The translations under genes were made by a program, and so were the position numbers. From contig NC_088780.1 of the NCBI RefSeq assembly GCF_958450345.1, forward strand, positions 134,554,226 to 134,618,225: a stretch of 64,000 nt of DNA, given 5' to 3'. The notes beneath the pieces were generated by a model, which saw only the letters and a program-made list of their open reading frames with translations, was not told the DNA's origin and ran no database searches. Shown here piece after piece: positions 11,665 to 22,539 of the stretch; position 1 is the stretch's first letter; every line of letters begins with the position of its first letter. Source of the DNA: Calliphora vicina (lineage: Eukaryota > Arthropoda > Insecta > Diptera > Calliphoridae).

Positions 11665-12822
11665 TCTAGCTTAATTTATTGGTAAGTACTTCAAACGTAT
11701 TGAATTCATTCCTTCCAAATTGAGACATTTTGATTGCAACAGAATAGTGATCCTACAATTCTGAAAGAGCTTGTTGAGTATATAATTTTTGTAGAATAAA
11801 TAAGAATTAAGAATTCAATAAGAATTAATAACACTGTCCAACAAATTTTTGGAACAGAATTTTTGGAACAGATAATTCTGAAAGGCAATGTTGAGTAGAT
11901 TATTTTTGTAGAATAAACTTATAGTCCAGCTGGTCTGAATTTTTTTACAGTGGGTCAAAGTTTTCATTTTTTGATCGAAGGGAGCATTAACTAACTAAAA
12001 AAAATGTTGTAAGTTATTATCTGAGAGAATTCTTATGGTCAGAGTTATATGAGAAAATCAAAAAAAGTCCTTTCAAAAAGGACATTTAAGGATTCAAATA
12101 TTCTACGAAAATGTTTGCCGTAAAATTTCAGTGGGGGTCACCAAATATACCAAAGTTGTAAATAAAGCTAATTACGCTTAATTGGCAAAATTAAACTCCA
12201 CCTTGGGTATCACATTTTTTAAAAAAATCACAAAAAATCTATTTATGATCCGAATGAGCTGATATTTAAAATATAAATAGTCCTAGAGAAGATCTATAAA
12301 AAACATTCATACAAATGCAGGTTATCACTTTTAGGTCAAGAGTTATTTTTGCTGATTAAGCGTAAATAGCTTTATTTACAACTTTGGTATCTTTGGCGAA
12401 CCTCACTGAAATTTTCCGTCAAAAATTTTCGAAGAATTTTTGAATCCTTAAATGTCCTTTCTGAAAGGACTTTTTTTGATTTTCTCAAAAAAGGGTCGGA
12501 GCTTCCACAAAAATGATCCCCATAAAATTCCATAATATAACTCTGACCATAAGAATTCTCTCAGATAATAACTTACAAAATTTTTTCAGTTAGTATAATG
12601 CTCCCTTCGATCAAAAAATTAAAACTTTGACCCACTGTAAAAAAAAATTCAGACCAGCTGGACTATAAGTTTATTCTACAAAAATGATATACTCAACATG
12701 CTCTTTCAGAATTATAGGGTCACTATTCTGTTGCAATCAAAAAGTCTCAATTTGTTGGACAGTATTATCGAAGGAATGAATTCAATACGTTTGAAGTACA
12801 TACTAATAAATTAAGCCTATAA
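11665..12822. mobile_element. Foldback element (~1.16 kb)
   Basis: The left arm from 11665 (GCTTAATTTATTGGTAAGTA, then CGTATTGAATTCATTCCTT) pairs with the right arm ending at 12822. Further in, TAGTCCAGCTGGTCTGAA (near 11925) pairs with its complement near 12650, and the GTCCTTTCAAAAAGGAC blocks near 12070 and 12450 pair. The hairpin centre is near 12260. A partial duplicate of the left arm lies at about 11455-11660. No coding frame was recognised. It resembles foldback/long-TIR elements. Confidence 0.7.
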
Positions 12823-13479
12823 ACTAATTTGTATTGAATAATTTTATTTGATTTTAAAAATTGAATTAAGAATTAATTCTATCGAATCTTTTATCCTATC
12901 GCATTATTCGATATCTAAGTAAATATTATTGTCACATCACTGCATCCACATATGTATGTAGGTATGTACATATAAAATAAAAACTACACCTGAGTTTGAG
13001 TGACAAGAGAGTCTTACACAAGTAAGGAAAACGAGTCAACAATGTTCAGTTAACGAATATTGAGTGACTGTATGAGTGAGTTTGTATCGTCGCTGATACA
13101 TTCTAGTATTTATCCATATTTAATGTATCATTAAACAATTTGAAGTTAAGCTCTACTTTTTTAACGCACGTTTTGAGAAAAACAGAAAACAAATATTTAG
13201 GATCAACGTTAAGAAAACGAAAGTAATATTTTAAAGTACGCAACTGGAGACGTTGTTACAGTTATTTCGTTAAGAGACATTGAACCTTAAACAGGTCAAG
13301 TGGCGGGAATTTAAAAATAACATACGTCACGATTATAAAAATACAAAAGAGTGAAATTTTTAAATTTATTTGAATATAAAAAAATTGTGATATTAAAGAT
13401 AAAATATAATAAGTATTAAGAAAACTAGAAAATAAGTAAATTACTTTAAACAAGAGTTAATAACAAAATAATAAACAAC
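12823..13479 (+). promoter_or_regulatory. 5' flank and leader of the bHLH gene
   Basis: This is unique, AT-rich DNA directly upstream of the ATG at 13480. It contains short GAGTGA repeats around 12995-13085 and no recognised transposon end. No TATA box or start site can be assigned with confidence, so a promoter role is inferred from position only. Confidence 0.3.
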
Positions 13480-16400
13480 ATGACTGATCATTTACATGAC
13501 ACACTCCACAATGAAACCATGGCTCCCAATGCACTTCTAGTACAAACTGTCACCTCAAATGCCGACGGTACGGCAAACGATATTCGTACCAACTACGACG
13601 AATCGGACAATGAGAGTGAAAAACCTATTCTGTTGGAATTAGGTGCCAGTTCGAATGTCACAGCCACTACAACAGAATTAAGCTCAGTGCCCTATGCCAG
13701 TGATTATCCTTTGGACATACATTTAAATAATGTCTATGGCATAAGTGTTCCAACACACTCCCACACTTACCACACAGATTCGTCACTACTATACAATAAT
13801 TCTTATAACGATGGAACAACAGCGACTACACATCAAACCCTGCCACATCCATCTCATCAGTGTAACGCTTCAACATCACTGATTTCTTTGAATACCGTGC
13901 CCTATACGGTGCACATACCACAAACAGTTTATACTTGGTCGACGCCAACACCGCTGACGAGTATAACGCCCACAGAACTTAATACCAAATTGACAACGGA
14001 AATTGTACCACCACCGGTTTATATGTCTTATCCGGATGCTCGCGAGCACACGATCAGTAAAGAAGCAAATCCTTCATGGAAGGTCAAAGCTTTGCAAAGT
14101 GAAAAAGGTATTTTTAAACGTGTAACGGACTAATAAACTATTTTAAAGTGATCGATAGTGTCATATACATTAGGGTGGCCCTTAATAAACGAAAGTTGGA
14201 TTTTCCACACTCCAGTTTGGTGAACATTGGTAAAAAAAAACATCCTGAAAAATTTTATGTAAATCGGTTGGGGTTAAGATGTGTATCGCAAGCCCTCTGA
14301 AGTTTTGAGATGGAAAAATGCAATTTTTTAAGTTTTTGTAAAAATTTTGCCATTAAAAAATTAATTTTGCAATTTAATTTAAAAGAATAGATGTGTGTGT
14401 ACGTAATTGTCGTTCTAATGAGACATAAAAAACAGAAATTGGTAAAAAAATGATAAAGTTTTTAAAACTTCCCCAGGCCATTAAGGTGTCTCACTCAAGC
14501 TACTAGAACAAGAAATGTAGGAACAAAATTAACATATTTCAAGAAATATTAAAATAAAAGCTCATTTTTGCTTAAAATATATCCATATTTATTTGTATGT
14601 ATATGAGTTTTTGTCGCCGTAGGATACCGTTAACCTATTCGCAGGTATGACCAAAAAAATAAAAAAATTTTAACGGCGGCTTCAAATCTCCATTTTCAAA
14701 TTTTTAAAATTTTTGTTAAACAAATTTCAGAATTTTTTGATCATCACAATGGGATTTATTAAGAATATAATAGGGAATTAAAATATGAAAAAAGTATGAC
14801 TATACCTCCTATAGTTTTTCTGTACCTGCGATTTAAATTTTGAGATTTTCGAGAGAAATAATTTTTTGGACATATTTTGGAAAATCAGCCCAATTCCTTA
14901 CTGTTATGAATTTTAAGTGAAACCTATTCAGAATATTATAGTCCATAACATAAAGTCTAGTATTTATAAAATTTAAAAAATAACTTGAATCATTCAGTTA
15001 ATTTAATTATAAAAAAACATTAAAGTTAGCAACATTCATATTGACTGATATTTCGTGATTTTAAAATTTGAATTTCATTTTAACCACACGTGCCTTTAAG
15101 GGTTAATTTTAATTTTTGTGCTGTTATTATAAATACTAGACTTTATGTTATATTTTTCCTAAGTTTCATCAAAATCGGCCCAAAAATAAATAACATTTCG
15201 CTTTCTTTAAATTAGAAATTCCAAATATTGAAAAATTTTACCTTTGACCTTCACGATTTAAGGGTTAACGTTTTCCGATTTCAGTAAAACTTTCAGACTA
15301 CATTTAAAATTACCTGGACTATAATATTCTGAATAGGTTTTACTTAAAATTCATAACAGTAAGGAAATTGGGCTAATTTTCCTAAATATGGACAAAAAAA
15401 TATTTTTCTCGAAAATCTCAAAATTTAAATCGCAGGTACGGAAAAACTAAACTGCGAGTAGGTTAACGGTATCTTACGGCGATAAAAACTCATATACAAA
15501 TAATTAAGGATATATTTTAAGTAAAAATTAGCTTTTATTTTAATATTTCTCAAAATACACACAGTTACTAAAGTATACGTACGACTGACTTTTGAATCAG
15601 TGAGTGAGTGAATGAATGAGTTAGGCCTTGTATTTTTAAATATATAGATTTTTTAAAAAAAGCCCAAAAAGTCAATCGTACGTATACTTTAGTAACTGTG
15701 TGTATTTTGAGAAATATTAAAATAAAAGCTAATTTTTACTTAAAATATATCCTTAATCGTACGTATATAATTTTGTATATTAATTTTGTTCCTACATTTC
15801 TTGTTCTAGTGGCCTGAGACACGTTAATGGACTGGGGAAGTTTTAATAACTTTAAAATTTGTGACCAACTTATATTTTTTATGTCTCATTAGAGCGACAA
15901 TTCTTTTAAATTAAATTAAATTGCAAAAGTAATTTTTTAATGGCAAAATTTTTACAAAAACTTAAAAAATTAAATTTTTTTCCTTGTAAATGCATCTCAA
16001 AACTTCAGAGGGCTTGCGGCACACGTCTTAACCCCAACCGATTTACATAAAATTTTTTCAGGATGATTTTTTTTACCAATGTTCAACAAACTGGAGGGTG
16101 AGACTCCAAGTAAAATCCAACTTTCGTTTATTAAGGGCCACCCTAATATACATACATAAAGTGACCATACATCTCGCATTTGTCGAGATTATTGCAGTTT
16201 TTTAAATCAAAGAAAGCATGGTATTTCAGAATTATGGCCAAGAAACTTTCTTTTTTGTTAATGTTGATAAAAAACGGAGTTTTTTATTGGAACTATATAG
16301 ATTTAAAAGATTGTTTATGGCCATATACTCTGCAAGAGGCTATCACTTCAAGCCTTGATCCATTAAATGTAATGTAATCTACTAAGGAAGATTCTTCGGA

Positions 16401-18920
16401 TTTGGTTGTTTTCACTAATTTTAAAATATGCAATAATGACTTGTTTAATTGAAGTTGTATCCAACATCTATTTTAAAGATCTTGACATATGCTCTAATTT
16501 AAAAAGCTTAATTCATTAATTCAGAATTACACAAATATCAACAATTCATTTCATAAAACCTTTTCCAACTAATCGAATTCTTTAGCATCATTCAAAGTAT
16601 TTTATTTGAAAAGAATTGACTTATTACTGAATTAATTCATAATAAAATTCATTCAACCTTTGAATGGTTAAATTTTAATTAATTTTAATCTTAACCAAAT
16701 TGGATGAAAATATCTTTCTTCATTTAATTTGTTTTTGGTTGCCTGTTTGCAATCGATTTGAATTTGTAAAGGATTTGAATTAAAAAAAACTGGAATGATA
16801 CAACAAGGAATTAATTCTATGAATAATGAATTCAATACTTTTTAAGTACATACTAACTAATTAAGCCTATGAATTAATAGTATTTTTTTATTAGATTTGA
16901 AATGTAAATATTTGTGCAATATACCCTAGGAAAACTAAGACTCCTTGATGCAATGTTTCTTTTCGTCAGCGTATTCCAAAAAGCTTTTCAAATGATGTTG
17001 CACATTTGTAGAATTTAAACAGTTTTTTTAATCGTTAGAAGAATCATAGATAGAAAAATCATTCCAAAACAAAGATCCGAAAGAATTAATTCTTAATTAA
17101 ATTTTATATCTTTACAAATTCATTACGAATTAATTCATATGCTTAATTCCTTAGTATTTCAAACGTATTGAATTCATTCCTTTGAGGATTCATTTGTTAT
17201 AAAACGAATTTTTTTCTTTAACTCAAAAAAAAAAAAAATACAAATTATAAAATTTATTGAAGAAGGATTGTTCTTCAATTCAAATCTAGTTATTACGAAT
17301 AGGCTTTAGAAAGTAGTTTTCAATTAATTTTATAAACGATTAAAAACCAAAACAAATTTAATAAGGAAAAAACATTTTCATTCAATTTGGTTTGGATTTG
17401 AATTAACAAGGAGTAAGAGTGTTATATTCGGCTGAATCTTGTATACCCACCATCAATATGTTGTTTTCTTATGGGGACTTGAATCAGTTATGGTCCGAAC
17501 TATACAGAATTTGACTTATGTCGAAAATTATGTTATATGAATGGTCAATTATGGACCGATCCTCACAGAAAGTGGATCGGTCCATAATTTCTGCAAAATT
17601 TTATCAAAATTGCCTTACAATCAACATATTTATGACTGATCAAACAGTATTCCGGGGGACATATGAATCGGTGGTAGGTAAAATCATGGACCGATATTGG
17701 CGATTTTGGGCGCTATCATGTTTTCCACGGCTAGATCGTCTTGGAATATTATGAGGATCAGGAATATATATACTTTTTGGTTCTACGACCAATATTTCAT
17801 AGAACCAAATGGCAAACAAACCCCTATCTTTTGATGGTGGGTATAAAAATTGTATAATATAAAGATTGAATGAATTTTATTACGAAATAATTTCATTCAA
17901 CAACTAAAGAATTCCATTCAAATACACGAAATTGAATGAACCTGGAGAATTGTTTTTTTATTGGAAATGGTTTTATGGATTGAATTGCTGGCATTTTTTA
18001 ATTCGAAATTAAGATTTTCAAATTTATATAGACAGACATTTAATATAATTTATTTACTTTATAACAATAATAGTTTAATAATCCTAAAAAGAAGTTAACT
18101 GATATATAACTAGTTATTTGACTGGTTCCGTAGGTTTGCTGATTCTAACACATTATTTGAATTAGTAATGTCACAAGAATAGCATGTAATAGACAGACCA
18201 TACCATATTATGGCCGATCTCATAATTTAGGGTATGAATAAGGCATTTATGATATTGATAAGTACTGATACATATCTGCACGCAATTTTAGCTGGTGAAA
18301 ACTTGTTTTAAGAGATATTTGACTTATTTTTGTGAGTTAAATTTTCATATCCAAATTTGCATCCAATATCTGTAATGATATGATTCCACATAGTTTTGAC
18401 AAACATTTAAAACCAAATTAATTGCTAAAACCCCTAATCCTTCTAAACTTTTCCATTTTTAGACTACAAAAAGACTGCCTGTGATCGAGAACGCACACGC
18501 ATGCGTGATATGAATAAAGCATTCGATCTACTACGTTCGAAACTACCAATTTCAAAACCAAATGGTAAAAAATATTCCAAAATAGAAAGTTTACGGTAAG
18601 AAATCCACAATTATTTCTATGACAACGAAGAAAACTAATTGAAATAATCCGTTCATCTCTTTCATTTCAGCATAGCCATCAATTATATAAATCATTTACA
18701 AAAAACCCTTAAAGATAGTACGTCTGATGCAAATCACCAAACACCTGTGGAATACTTGACCGAATTAAATGTGCGACGACGTTCGCATGCGTATCGCTTT
18801 GAAAATCATAATAAATGCAACTCCTTCGATGACAACAACGATAAACTTGAAAATTTAGATGAATCCCGAAGTACATGGAGTGATGGTTACATACCAAATA
18901 GTGAGGATAAATGGGAGTGA
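13480..18920 (+). CDS. sage: bHLH transcription factor of the Mesp/Sage type (three exons)
   Basis: The exons are 13480-14107, 18463-18595 and 18671-18920. Both introns are GT-AG and the phases match, giving 336 residues and a TGA stop at 18918-18920. Residues 1-209 are Ser/Thr/His-rich and look disordered. The bHLH spans about residues 214-264. The basic region is ACDRERTRMRDMN, with the E-box-contacting Glu at 219. Helix 1 is AFDLLRSKLP, the loop is KPNGKKYSKIE, and helix 2 is SLRIAINYINHLQ, continuing across the exon 2/3 junction. The acidic tail ends SEDKWE. Mesp-like bHLH proteins bind E-boxes as dimers. In Drosophila the relative is Sage, a salivary-gland factor, which supports the name by family resemblance rather than by search. 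AATAAA lies at 18991-18996. Confidence 0.82.
14171..16145. mobile_element. Long foldback DNA transposon, copy 1 (1975 bp)
   Basis: Its ends are TAGGGTGGCCCTTAATAAAC and the inverted complement, which ends CCACCCTA. It is flanked by an 8-bp direct repeat ATATACAT on both sides. Almost the whole element folds back: blocks near 14520-14640 and 14880-14940 recur inverted at about 15330-15560. A third partial arm at about 15560-15760 duplicates the CAGTTACTAAAGTATACGT segment as an inner inverted repeat. There is no transposase. The 8-bp duplication and TAGGGTG terminus suggest hAT-type mobilisation. Confidence 0.8.
17403..17850 (+). repeat. Dispersed TATACCC-type fly repeat, copy in intron 1
   Basis: It opens with AAGGAGTAAGAGTGTTATAT and TTCGGCTGAATCTTG, then TATACCCACCATC. 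It ends GATGGTGGGTATAAAAA. The same end structures occur at many places in this window. It has no conserved coding frame. Confidence 0.65.
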
Positions 18921-19109
18921 TGATAAATGTGTGTGTTTATGAGTTAAATACCAAAGATTAAAGAAAGTATAAAGTGTTTTTGAGTACAAAATAAAAGTTT
19001 TTTTTTATTACTAATACACTTTTCATCACAACATTAAACAATTTCTGAAGAAAAAGTTGAATAATTTCCATTTTAAATATTATATTATTTGTTAGTACAA
19101 AATCACTTT

Positions 19110-19680
19110 TTATACCCACCATCTTAACTATGGGGGTATATTGATTTAGTCATTCCGTTTTTAAAACATCGAAATAATAGATCGTAGAACCACTAATATA
19201 TCGATGGCTTAATATAAAAAAGACGTAACTCGAAATTTTGTTACTTTACATGAGAAGGAAAAAACTTAATAAAATCCATAAAATTTTAGACACAAAAAAA
19301 GTTTTAATGCAATATTTAATAAGAAGAGACATCACATTTTATTTCTCATTTAAAATTAATTTTTTTTTTATTTGAATGAGGCATTTAATATAACCCTTTT
19401 TTTCATTGATATTTTTGAAAAACAAATTAGTTACGCCATTTTTATATTAAGCCATCGATATATTCATGTTTCTTTTAAAAAATTTTAAGACGATCTAGCT
19501 ATGTCCGTCCGTTTGTGTTGAAGGCACGATAGGGGATGAAAGGAAGGACCTTGGGGAATAATATCTGTTAATCCGAAATGTTTGGTATTGAAAATGGGAT
19601 AACCGGTTTAACCAAAATATAATTGAACATACAAAATGTCCGTACACCCGAAGTTTAGAAACAAGTAAAACACGATACGA
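19110..19680. repeat. Dispersed TATACCC-type repeat, truncated
   Basis: It begins TTTTTATACCCACCATC near 19110 and continues with GGGGGTATATTGATTT and CATTCCGTTT. It also contains the family block GACGATCTAGCTATGTCC near 19490. It abuts the next copy. Confidence 0.6.
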
Positions 19681-19689
19681 GGAGATCTA

Positions 19690-20241
19690 AAACAAGTAAG
19701 AGAGATATATTCGGCTGTGCCGAATCTTATATTGTTATTCAATATAAGATTGGGCACAGCCGAATTTTTTTTTAAATTTTAATAATTTAAAAAAAAAATG
19801 TTTTTTAATATTTTTTTCGGATTAAAAAATATTTTTCAGATTTTGACCCATTGTAGGTCCAACTTACTATGGTCTTATATACGTCGTTGCATTATCCATA
19901 TTGTCTATATCAATGACTTAGTTATCCAGATATAGGTCAAAAATCGAGGTTGTCCTGGTTTTTTCCTCTCATATCTCAGCCATTTGTGAACCGATGATTT
20001 TGCTGATTTTAAATAGGAAACTTCTCGAAAGCATGTCTGACAGAATTATTGAAGATTTGGATCCCGAATATATCTGGGGTCTTCAGAAAATTGATTTCAA
20101 CAAGCAGACAGACGGACATAGTTAATCGACCCCGCTATCTATAAGGATCCAGAATATATATACTTTATAGGTTCGGAAAATTATATTGTGAAAATTACAA
20201 ACTTATATATGTATACCCTTCACACGAAGGTGAAGGGTATA
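19690..20241 (+). repeat. Dispersed TATACCC-type repeat, nearly complete copy
   Basis: It starts AAGTAAGAGAGATATATTC with the hairpin TTCGGCTGTGCCGAA. The interior carries the TGTAGGTCCAACTTACTATG block and a GACAGACGGACATAG block. It ends GGTGAAGGGTATAAAAA. The hairpin near one end and the TATACCC/GGGTATA pairing define the family. A Helitron-like origin is possible because of the end hairpin, but it is not shown. Confidence 0.65.
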
Positions 20242-21126
20242 AAAACCTGGACACTTATGTGTCTAATAATGAACAAAATATGTTGAACCAGTAACAAGTT
20301 TTTGATCAAAATATATTAAAAATTAGGATTTTGTGAAAATCTGAGTGATTTTTTGTCGCAAAATTATCGGAAGTTTATTCGAACGTTATTTTCGAGGATT
20401 AAGAAAGTTGATTACAACAGATACGGACATCGTTAAAGAATTCAAAATATGTATGTTCAAATACAATACTACATGAGATTGAAAAGAGAAATGTTAAGAA
20501 ATCTGATAGATATCAGGGTCAGACAAACTAGTAGCATATATTTGATAGCTATCATTGTTGTAATATCATTTTTTATAGGAAGCAAAGAACAAAACTTCAT
20601 ATTTTTTTAAATTTTCAAATTCGATTATTTTCGGACTGGTAAAATATATAGCTCTGAAACATGTTTCATGTGATTTGTTTATTAATTGTTTAACTAGCAG
20701 AAAAAACATTAAAATGCATTTAACTAAGAGATTTTATTGATCTAATCGAGGGCTCTAAGAATATATTAAAAACTCACAAGCGTTTAAATATGTTGCATGT
20801 CTGAGGTGGCATAATTTGATACTCCACAACGCCGCTACTGAGGAGTCTATGGAGTCCGTCGTCAAAAACTAAATTCGAATACTCCTCCACTATACATATA
20901 ATAAATTTCATGTCAATCGGATCAGGTAGTTGGTAATGACAGATATATTTCCAATTTAATTTCATTCTGCGCCACTGTGCAATGTAAAAAATTATGGCAA
21001 ATTTAATCAGTTTGGTTATATGTGTGATATAAAAACAGCTAAATTAAACAAATTTCACACTTAAAACTATTATTTAATTAATAATAAAATAAAAAAATAA
21101 AAATAATTTTTCTTTGGACCCAGTCA
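20242..21126. other. AT-rich DNA with a CACTGTGC-type repeat end
   Basis: About 20860-20990 ends TTCTGCGCCACTGTGC, which resembles the inverted complement of the CACAGTGGGGCAGAA terminus near 9140. The rest shows nothing recognisable. Confidence 0.35.
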
Positions 21127-21200
21127 GGAGTCGAACCACAAACCACTAAGGGTAATAAAAAAATCAGCAAACGCTTTAACCAACTAGGCTACTGAAAAAT
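21115..21200 (-). pseudogene. tRNA-like pseudogene with exact Pol III A and B boxes
   Basis: On the minus strand, 21191-21180 reads TAGCCTAGTTGG, an exact match to the A-box consensus TRGCNNAGTNGG. 21137-21127 reads GGTTCGACTCC, an exact match to the B-box consensus GGTTCGANTCC. The D arm is plausible, but the acceptor and T stems pair poorly and a run of seven Ts lies in the anticodon region. It is therefore unlikely to make a working tRNA. It could be a decayed tRNA gene or a SINE head. Confidence 0.6.
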
Positions 21201-21690
21201 CTATTTACAAAGCATATTCGTAGTAAATATGTATTTACAAAGTACTTATGTACAGATTTTACTGAATGAAATAATTATTACTAAGTAATGCAGCTAGTAA
21301 TGATTATAGTAAATGTTATTAACAGCCTAAAATACAATCAACTTTAAAAATTGTTATGTTAAGTTTTTAGGGAAAGAAATGTTTGCTTTGAAATAACAGC
21401 TAATTAATTAATAGCATTAGATTAAAAAGTAAGAGTACATACATACATATGTATTATTTAATTTTTATACAAACAATTTGAAATTGTTTATGTACTATTT
21501 GTTGTGATAACGTTCATAAATAGAATTTAATAATTGTTAGTCACAATATTCCATTTAACATTATGTACAAATACTCTCAGAATATTAAATTTCACTATAT
21601 TTTTAAACCATCTCTTTTTTAATACATACATGTGTATGTAATTTGATCACGGCAAGCTTTTGTGGAGCTTTTGACAAATTTACGATAAGC

Positions 21691-21782
21691 GCTCCAGTGG
21701 CGCAATTGGTTAGCGCACGGTACTTATAATCAGTAACTTGTGAGCAATGCCGGGGTTGTGAGTTCGAGCCTCACCTGGAGCA
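21691..21782 (+). tRNA. tRNA-Ile-TAT: tRNA-Ile (UAU anticodon) with an 18-nt intron
   Basis: A full cloverleaf can be drawn by hand. The acceptor is GCTCCAG/CTGGAGC (21691-21697 with 21775-21781) with discriminator A. The D stem is GCGC/GCGC. The anticodon stem is CGGTA/TGCCG with loop C-T-TAT-A and A38 at 21747. The variable loop is 5 nt, and the T stem GTGAG/CTCAC encloses TTCGAGC. The anticodon TAT lies at 21725-21727. An intron at 21729-21746 interrupts the canonical 37/38 position, leaving a 74-nt mature tRNA. Introns in tRNA-Ile(UAU) are known from animals. It reads AUA codons in cytosolic translation. Confidence 0.93.
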
Positions 21783-21794
21783 GCAACGCAGCTA

Positions 21795-21802
21795 TTTTTT
21801 TT
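21795..21802 (+). terminator. RNA polymerase III terminator of the tRNA-Ile gene
   Basis: A run of eight Ts starts 12 nt after the discriminator base of the tRNA, as expected for Pol III termination. Confidence 0.8.
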
Positions 21803-21934
21803 GTCTAAATATGGTGACAAAATTTTAAATCTATAAAAACCAATAAATAACAAACTTAACATAAAAACTAAAACATTTATGCGTGTATGGCAGAAAAAAA
21901 CAAACTACAACATACAAACAAACTAAAATAAAAA

Positions 21935-22390
21935 CAAGTAAGAGAGCTATGTATGTATATTCGGCTGTGCCGAATCTTATATACCCTTCACCAAATTATA
22001 TTTCAAAATAAAAATTTGAAATATTTTTAGGTAAACAAAATTTATTTTTTTTTAATTTTTTGGAAAAAAAAATTCGAATTGTTTTTTTATTTTTAATTAA
22101 TTTTAATTAAAAATTTCGCTCCTGAGGGGTCTAAATTTAAAATTTTTTTTTATTGTTTTTTAATTTTTTTTAATATTTAGCGAAAAAAACTCTTGGTGAA
22201 AAAAAATTCGGGTTAAAAAATATTTTTTTCCGATTTTGAACCATTGTAGATTCAACTTGCTATGGTCTTATATATGTCGTTGCAAAGGTCTTTGAAATAT
22301 CTATCATTAGATTTTCATATTGTCTATATTAATGACTTAGTAATCCAGATATAGGTCAAAAATCGAGATTGTCCTGGTTTTTTCCTTATT
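21935..22390 (+). repeat. Dispersed TATACCC-type repeat, truncated
   Basis: It opens with AACAAGTAAGAGAGCTATG, the hairpin TTCGGCTGTGCCGAA and TATACCCTTCACC. It then runs through A/T tracts to the CTTGCTATGGTCTTATATA and ATAGGTCAAAAATCGAG blocks shared with 19845-19960. It is broken at about 22385. Confidence 0.65.
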
Positions 22391-22539
22391 TTTATTTTGT
22401 TCATATAAAAACCGGTTTGCCAAAAAACCGAAACCGGTAGATTTTATAAAGATTAAATAGTAAACTTTATAAACTGAATTAATTAATAAAACTGCAATTT
22501 ATAGGATGAAACTAACTCATAACCAATTTCAGTATGTAT

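Larger units (their letters stand above)
14108..18462 (+). other. Intron 1 of the bHLH gene (4355 bp)
   Basis: The donor is GTATTT at 14108 and the acceptor is TTTTTAG ending at 18462. It contains the foldback transposon at 14171-16145, which starts only 63 nt after the donor, AT-rich GAATTC/ATTCAATA repeat DNA at about 16550-17200, and a dispersed TATACCC-type repeat at 17403-17850. No alternative exon was recognised. Confidence 0.75.
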
